DNA from: Hyphomicrobiales bacterium
GTDB taxonomy: Bacteria; Pseudomonadota; Alphaproteobacteria; Rhizobiales; Beijerinckiaceae
Direction of reading: 5' to 3'
DNA: 9,521 nucleotides
NCBI GenBank assembly: GCA_015655535.1
Contig: JAATEW010000186.1
Coordinates: forward strand, 1 to 9,521
This document shows positions 5,930-9,521 of the stretch, in pieces. The position numbers were made by a program, and so were the translations under genes. Numbering within the stretch: the first letter of the stretch is position 1; each line of letters begins with the position of its first letter. Below the pieces are notes generated by a model. That model saw only the letters and a list, made by a program, of their open reading frames with translations, searched no databases and had not been told where the DNA came from.

Positions 5930-6673
5930 TTATTCGCGTCGAAACGTCATAATCAAAACATCGCGCCAAGCCGGTCGGGTTGGATCAAGTGCATGAATCG
6001 AAGTTACCCCGTGATAGACGCGGGCGTCATCGACCAGAGCTGAATCGAACGGTTCAGTAAGGATAAAATCTCCGATCGAATTTCGTTGCAGATCGGCAAT
6101 TCTGGTTTCACCACTGGCCACGTTTTCGCGTCTCACAAGCAATGCCAAGACCCAATCCACACCATCTTGATGCATGCCTTCTGGCGTGGGTTCTCCCTTG
6201 ATGTCTGAATTTGCCTCGATACGAAACTGATGCATCTCGACATGCCAGCCATCCGGTCGCGTGTCCTTGGGTGTCAGCGCAGTGAAAAGTTGGTCGCAGA
6301 CGCGGATCGCGGCAAGCGTTGCCGGATGCCTCTGCATGTCTTCGATGACCGGGTCAAACCACCGTGCGATGCCGCCATTCAGCGGATTGTAGTCGCGACT
6401 TTGATAATGGGGCTGATGACGTTTCCTGAGGACTTCACCTCCTCGCACGGCGAATGTCGCAAACCGCCGACGGCGATACCGGCCTCCGTCAGCCATGTAG
6501 CGGTCGACGCCCAGATCGTCCCAGCTGGCAGCAAAGCGGTCCCAATCGGCAAGCCCGGCTGCTTGCAACGTCGCACGCATGATGGGAGCCTGGACATAGG
6601 CAAAGCCATTCATCTTGAGCAATTCGGCCGCGCTCTTGAGATGAGATGGAACCGAACAAGCGTCAAACGTCAT
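5930..6673 (-). CDS. 2OG-Fe(II) dioxygenase family protein, related to isoleucine-4-hydroxylase (IDO)
   Basis: A 247-residue cytoplasmic protein of the 2OG-Fe dioxygenase family that includes Bacillus thuringiensis L-isoleucine dioxygenase. The C-terminal half holds the cupin core: WHVEMHQFRIEA (143-154), PEGMHQDGVDWVLALLV with the HxD iron ligands His168 and Asp170, LTEPFDSALVDDARVYHGVT with distal His221, and RPAWRDVLIMTFRR, where Arg237 would bind 2-oxoglutarate. All expected ligands are present. The N-terminal 100 residues (GFAYVQAPIM, RYRRRRFATF, HYQSRDYNPLNGG) match the family's N-terminal module. Substrate is unknown; free aliphatic amino acids are the known precedent. The gene follows the ABC permease on the same strand after 65 bases. 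No Shine-Dalgarno sequence is visible before the ATG at 6673, so coupling or weak expression is possible. Confidence 0.87.
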   Translation of the reverse strand: MTFDACSVPSHLKSAAELLKMNGFAYVQAPIMRATLQAAGLADWDRFAASWDDLGVDRYMADGGRYRRRRFATFAVRGGEVLRKRHQPHYQSRDYNPLNGGIARWFDPVIEDMQRHPATLAAIRVCDQLFTALTPKDTRPDGWHVEMHQFRIEANSDIKGEPTPEGMHQDGVDWVLALLVRRENVASGETRIADLQRNSIGDFILTEPFDSALVDDARVYHGVTSIHALDPTRPAWRDVLIMTFRRE

Positions 6674-6738
6674 CTGATAATCCGCATAACGCGCCGTCTC
6701 GTCTTCGCGCGCCGATCAAAAGGAGCTAATGGCGGAAA

Positions 6739-7500
6739 TTAAGCTTTCAACCGGTATCCGGTTTTGAAAACCCAGCTTACGATCGCGAGGCAAGCGCTCA
6801 AAAAGAACAAGGTCATGCCAAGGCTGATCGCAATGTTCACGTCGGATGCACCGAAGAAGCTCCAGCGAAAGCCGCTGATGAGATAAACCACCGGATTGAC
6901 CAAGGTCACAGCACGCCAAAACGGCGGCAGCATGTCGATGGAGTAAAAACTGCCTCCGAGGAAGGTCAAGGGTGTGACGACGAGGAGAGGGATCAATTGC
7001 AGTTTCTCGAAATTATCTGCCCAAATGCCGATGACGAAGCCGAATAGGCTGAAGGTCACGGCTGTAAGCAAGAGAAAGAAAAGCATCCAGAGAGGATGAT
7101 CAATCCGAAAATCCACAAAGAGCCTGGCTGTCGCCAGTGTGATAAGCCCGAGAATGATGGATTTGGTTGCTGCTGCCCCGACATAACCGGCGACAAGCTC
7201 AGGCGGCGAGACGGGTGCCGAAAGCAGCTCGTAGATTGTGCCGGTAAATCGCGGAAAGAAAATACCAAACGACGCGTTCGATATGCTTTGTGTCAACAGC
7301 GCCAGCATGATCAAGCCGGGCACGATGAAAGCGCCATAACTTACGCCGCCAATTTGCGTCATATGAGACCCGATGGCGGCGCCAAATACGATGAAATAGA
7401 GAGATGTGGATAGAACGGGCGATACGATGCTCTGCAGCAACGTACGGCCTGTCCGCGCCATCTCGAATATGTATATGGCTTGGATCGCACGGATATTCAT
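6739..7500 (-). CDS. yadH: ABC-2 type exporter permease, YadH-like
   Basis: A 253-residue inner-membrane permease with about six hydrophobic spans: after an N-terminal amphipathic segment (MNIRAIQAIYIFEMART), VLSTSLYFIVFGAAIG, FIVPGLIMLALLTQSI, KSIILGLITLATARLF, LWMLFFLLLTAVTFSLFGFV, LIPLLVVTPLTFLGGSFY and ISLGMTLFFLSACLAIVSWV. The ABC-2 signature region LTFLGGSFYSIDMLPPFW and VNPVVYLISGFRWSFFG closely parallels E. coli YadH, as does FIVPGLIM with YELLSAPV. Its ATG overlaps the stop of the upstream ATPase gene (ATGA), so the two are one translational unit and form an exporter. The substrate of YadGH-type pairs is not established. The gene uses more A/T than the amidase and DJ-1 genes. Confidence 0.93.
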   Translation of the reverse strand: MNIRAIQAIYIFEMARTGRTLLQSIVSPVLSTSLYFIVFGAAIGSHMTQIGGVSYGAFIVPGLIMLALLTQSISNASFGIFFPRFTGTIYELLSAPVSPPELVAGYVGAAATKSIILGLITLATARLFVDFRIDHPLWMLFFLLLTAVTFSLFGFVIGIWADNFEKLQLIPLLVVTPLTFLGGSFYSIDMLPPFWRAVTLVNPVVYLISGFRWSFFGASDVNIAISLGMTLFFLSACLAIVSWVFKTGYRLKA

Positions 7501-8417
7501 GGAGTGTCCTTGACCAGGCTTACGAAGATATCTTCCAACGTGCTCTGTTTCGTCTGCATATCCGTGAAGGAAATATTCGCCGCGGCGAGATCATCCAGAA
7601 GTTCTCTGACACCGGCGCGCTCCTTGTCATAGGTATAAACAAGTTCCATCCCATCGGCGGAGATCGTCAGCGCATGTTTTGCCAATGAGTCCGGCATATG
7701 CGTCAATCGCGTGTCAAGCAGGAGGATCAATTGCTTCTTGCCGAGCCTATGCATCAGCTCGCGCTTGTCTTGGACTAAAATCAATTCGCCTTTGTTGATC
7801 ACGCCGATGCGATCGGCCATCTCTTCCGCTTCTTCGAGGTAATGCGTCGTGAGAATGATCGTGACACCTTGATCGCGCAGTGAACTGACGAGGCGCCACA
7901 TGTCACGCCGCAGTTCGACGTCGACGCCGGCCGTTGGTTCATCCAAAAACAAGATTTGCGGTTCATGCGATAAGGCTTTGGCGATCATGACCCGCCGCTT
8001 CATGCCGCCCGAAAGCGTCATGATCTTGCTGTCCTTCCGGTCCCAAAGAGACAGCTCTTTCAGTATTTTCTCGATGAGCGCGGCGTTCGGGCTCTTGCCA
8101 AAGAGTCCACGGCTGAACGTGACGGTCGCCCAGACGGTCTCGAAGGCATCGGTCGTGAGTTCTTGCGGCACAAGACCGATCTTGGATCGTGCCGTGCGAT
8201 AATCCTTTATGATGTCATGCCCATCGACTTCCGCGGTGCCGGAGGTAGGAGTGACGATTCCGCAAAGAACGCTGATGAGGGTCGTTTTACCGGCGCCATT
8301 CGGCCCGAGCAGGGCAAAGATTTCGCTGCGCTGGATGTTCAGGGAAATTTCTTGAAGAGCAATGCGGCCGGACGCATAGGTTTTTGAAAGATGGCTGATG
8401 GAGAGGATGTGCTGCAT
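7497..8417 (-). CDS. yadG: ABC exporter ATP-binding protein, YadG-like
   Basis: A 306-residue ATPase that drives the neighbouring permease. Walker A GPNGAGKTT at 38-46, Q-loop Gln85 in VPQELTTD, signature LSGGMKRR at 135-142, Walker B ILFLDEP at 155-161 with Glu160, D-loop AGVD, and H-loop His192 in LTTHYLEEAEEM. All catalytic motifs are intact. The last 90 residues (from VINKGELILVQDKRELM) form the extra C-terminal domain common in ABC-2 drug and lipid exporters. It is close in layout and length to E. coli YadG. The start ATG at 8417 has no good Shine-Dalgarno sequence; just upstream lies a palindrome cluster (8424-8442). It is first in the probable operon with the permease and the dioxygenase. 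Confidence 0.94.
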   Translation of the reverse strand: MQHILSISHLSKTYASGRIALQEISLNIQRSEIFALLGPNGAGKTTLISVLCGIVTPTSGTAEVDGHDIIKDYRTARSKIGLVPQELTTDAFETVWATVTFSRGLFGKSPNAALIEKILKELSLWDRKDSKIMTLSGGMKRRVMIAKALSHEPQILFLDEPTAGVDVELRRDMWRLVSSLRDQGVTIILTTHYLEEAEEMADRIGVINKGELILVQDKRELMHRLGKKQLILLLDTRLTHMPDSLAKHALTISADGMELVYTYDKERAGVRELLDDLAAANISFTDMQTKQSTLEDIFVSLVKDTP

Positions 8418-8423
8418 GAACAG

Positions 8424-8442
8424 GAGAACTTCTCATGAGAAC
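8424..8442. promoter_or_regulatory. Overlapping palindromes in the exporter gene leader
   Basis: GAGAA-C-TTCTC (8424-8434) overlaps the perfect 12-bp palindrome TTCTCATGAGAA (8430-8441); GAGAAC occurs twice, 13 bases apart. The cluster starts 7 bases before the ATPase start codon, where the Shine-Dalgarno sequence should be. It could be an operator or an mRNA hairpin that hides the start region. Confidence 0.4.
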
Positions 8443-8520
8443 GCCGAAAAGAACGTAGCCGGAGCTTTGTCGGAACGGTCTTGAACAGGCCTTGCGTTAG
8501 ATCTTGAATTCCGCATGGAC

Positions 8521-8534
8521 AGTCACGCGTGACT
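8521..8534. promoter_or_regulatory. 14-bp perfect palindrome upstream of the exporter operon
   Basis: AGTCACGCGTGACT equals its own reverse complement. It overlaps the VOC stop codon (8533-8535) and lies 104 bases before the ATPase start. With no loop it cannot form a useful RNA hairpin, so a dimeric repressor or activator site is the likelier reading. Confidence 0.45.
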
Positions 8535-8941
8535 ATTCGTTGGATTTCATCGGATTTTCCGCAAAATGCCAGAGTACGCCGGATGAGTCCCAAACATAGG
8601 CGACGACGAGGCCCCATGGTTGAAGTGCGGGCGCCGCGGGAGCCCTAACGCCGTATCGGCCTGCAAGATCCAGCGCCGAGATCCGTGACCACCATTCACG
8701 TATGTCGTTTACAAGCAAAATGCATCATGAAGTTTTCGGCAAAGCGACTGTCCTCATGAGGCTGCCCTTGCAGCAGGAAGGCAAACGGCCCGAGGTGCAT
8801 CGATGCTAGCAGATCGCCAAGGCGGAAGGTGCCAAAGCCGAGATCGACATAGAAGCGCAAACTGGTCTCGAAATCTTTGGCAGGCACGAAAGGCCGCAAT
8901 GCGACAACATCTGGTCCTGGTGGCTGATTTCTCTCTAGCAT
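8533..8941 (-). pseudogene. VOC/glyoxalase-like protein, frameshifted
   Basis: The N-terminal part (from the ATG at 8941, MLERNQPPGPDVVALRPFVP then AKDFETSLRFYVDLGFGTFR, LASMHLGPFAFLLQ, FAENFMMH) runs into a wrong frame FACKRHT and a stop. The C-terminal part continues one frame over: LLVNDIREWWSRISALDLAG, RYGVRAPAAPALQPWGL, VVAYVWDSSGVLWHFAE. Joined, they give about 135 residues with the paired beta-alpha-beta-beta-beta modules of the vicinal oxygen chelate superfamily (glyoxalase, bleomycin resistance). The break is one extra base in the A run at 8717-8720 (plus strand). An in-frame ATG at 8977 adds 12 residues that do not look like the family start. As written, the protein would lose its second module. 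Substrate is unknown. Confidence 0.82.
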
Positions 8942-9122
8942 AAAAAACCAAGTATCGAGGATTTTCGACAGAAACATGTCTGTCTCGAAATTCTTGATTT
9001 TCGACCATGGATGGTCCGCGTTGGGAAAGGCTGAGCGCGCAGCTTCGTAGCTGATATGGGCGCGCGGCCATCATTCGCCGGTTCAGAAACGACATCGGCT
9101 TCGGGTCAAAGGCGGAAATGTG

Positions 9123-9521
9123 CTACGCCGCTTCCTTCGCCTTCGCCGCTAACCGTCCATAAAAAGTCTCGCCTACCGCGGCGAGATCCTTCAAGAGCTG
9201 CGGCGGTGCGAAGCGCGCGCCATGCGCAGCTGCGAGGCTTTCGCATAAGGCCAGAAACGCTGGCGCGCCGATTCCATCGACATAGCTCAAGACACCGCCG
9301 GTGAAGGGCGCGAAGCCGAAACCGATGATCGAGCCGACATCGGCTTCGCGCGGGTCCGTCACGATCCCCTCTTCCAGCGTGCGGATGGCTTCGACCGCTT
9401 GCACCGCGAGAAAACGAAGTTTCAATTCGTCGAGGCTGATCGTCTCGGGATGGAGCTTCCTCTCCTGCAAGTCTTGCAAGCCGGGCCATAGGCTCTTTGT
9501 CCCCTTCTCGGGATAATCGTA
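9123..9521 (-). CDS. 3-hydroxyacyl-CoA dehydrogenase (FadB/FadJ type), C-terminal part
   Basis: The frame runs from the window edge to a TAG at 9123-9125, giving 132 residues of the C-terminus. YDYPEKGTKSLWPGLQDL near the edge, then LKLRFLAVQAVEAIRTLEEG, IVTDPREADVGSIIGFGFAP and FTGGVLSYVDGIGAPAFLAL are typical of the second 3-hydroxyacyl-CoA dehydrogenase C-terminal domain in multifunctional fatty-acid beta-oxidation proteins. The full protein would carry enoyl-CoA hydratase and NAD-dependent dehydrogenase domains outside this window. It oxidises 3-hydroxyacyl-CoA to 3-ketoacyl-CoA. The short leucine-start reading from 9479 is an artefact of the window edge. The VOC gene lies downstream on the same strand after a gap of about 180 bases. 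Confidence 0.92.
   Translation of the reverse strand, partial: YDYPEKGTKSLWPGLQDLQERKLHPETISLDELKLRFLAVQAVEAIRTLEEGIVTDPREADVGSIIGFGFAPFTGGVLSYVDGIGAPAFLALCESLAAAHGARFAPPQLLKDLAAVGETFYGRLAAKAKEAA

Noticed and set aside
8339..8617. 92-residue minus-strand frame spanning the VOC end and the ATPase start
   Set aside because: It lies in an alternative frame across two real genes and their leader, has no recognisable domain, and its Arg/Ser/Cys-rich text is not coding-like.
9106..9489. 127-residue minus-strand frame at the right edge
   Set aside because: It overlaps the FadB/FadJ-type C-terminus in another frame, and the latter is clearly conserved.

Overview
The window looks like chromosomal DNA from a GC-rich alphaproteobacterium, probably Hyphomicrobiales and possibly near Beijerinckiaceae. 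This placement is inference from gene content and composition; no rRNA or tRNA is present to anchor it. There is no sign of a phage, insertion sequence, CRISPR array or RNA gene.

Layout. (1) Positions 1-291 hold the 3' end of an antibiotic biosynthesis monooxygenase (ABM) fold protein on the plus strand. It converges on a minus-strand pair: a long-chain flavodoxin (754-1236) followed by an overlapping DUF2023-type gene (341-775). (2) An AT-rich divergent intergenic region (1237-1624) carries a good sigma70-like promoter for the flavodoxin, with a perfect palindrome on its -10, plus further inverted and direct repeats. (3) A plus-strand block holds a DJ-1/PfpI-family gene with a -1 frameshift (1625-2313), a SnoaL/NTF2-like gene with a frameshift (2351-2721), an alkyladenine DNA glycosylase (2700-3335) and an unrecognised 177-aa protein (3512-4045) ending in a clear intrinsic terminator. 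(4) A minus-strand exported amidase (4127-5677) follows. (5) A second minus-strand block of lower GC holds a YadG/YadH-type ABC-2 exporter (ATPase 7497-8417, permease 6739-7500, ATGA overlap) and then, 65 bases downstream, an isoleucine-hydroxylase-like 2OG-Fe(II) dioxygenase (5930-6673). (6) Upstream of the exporter on the same strand lie a VOC/glyoxalase-like gene with a +1 frameshift (8533-8941) and the C-terminus of a FadB/FadJ-type 3-hydroxyacyl-CoA dehydrogenase that runs off the window (9123-9521).

How the genes may work together. The DJ-1, SnoaL, AAG and VOC genes and the flavodoxin suggest stress, detoxification and repair functions, but only flavodoxin/DUF2023 and the exporter pair are clear operons. 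The most interesting candidate unit is the ABC-2 exporter with the dioxygenase, which could make and expel a hydroxylated amino acid or similar small molecule. Three genes in under 10 kb are each broken by small indels, at least two of them in short homopolymers. That means either sequence errors or local gene decay, and the point should be settled before functional claims are made about those genes.
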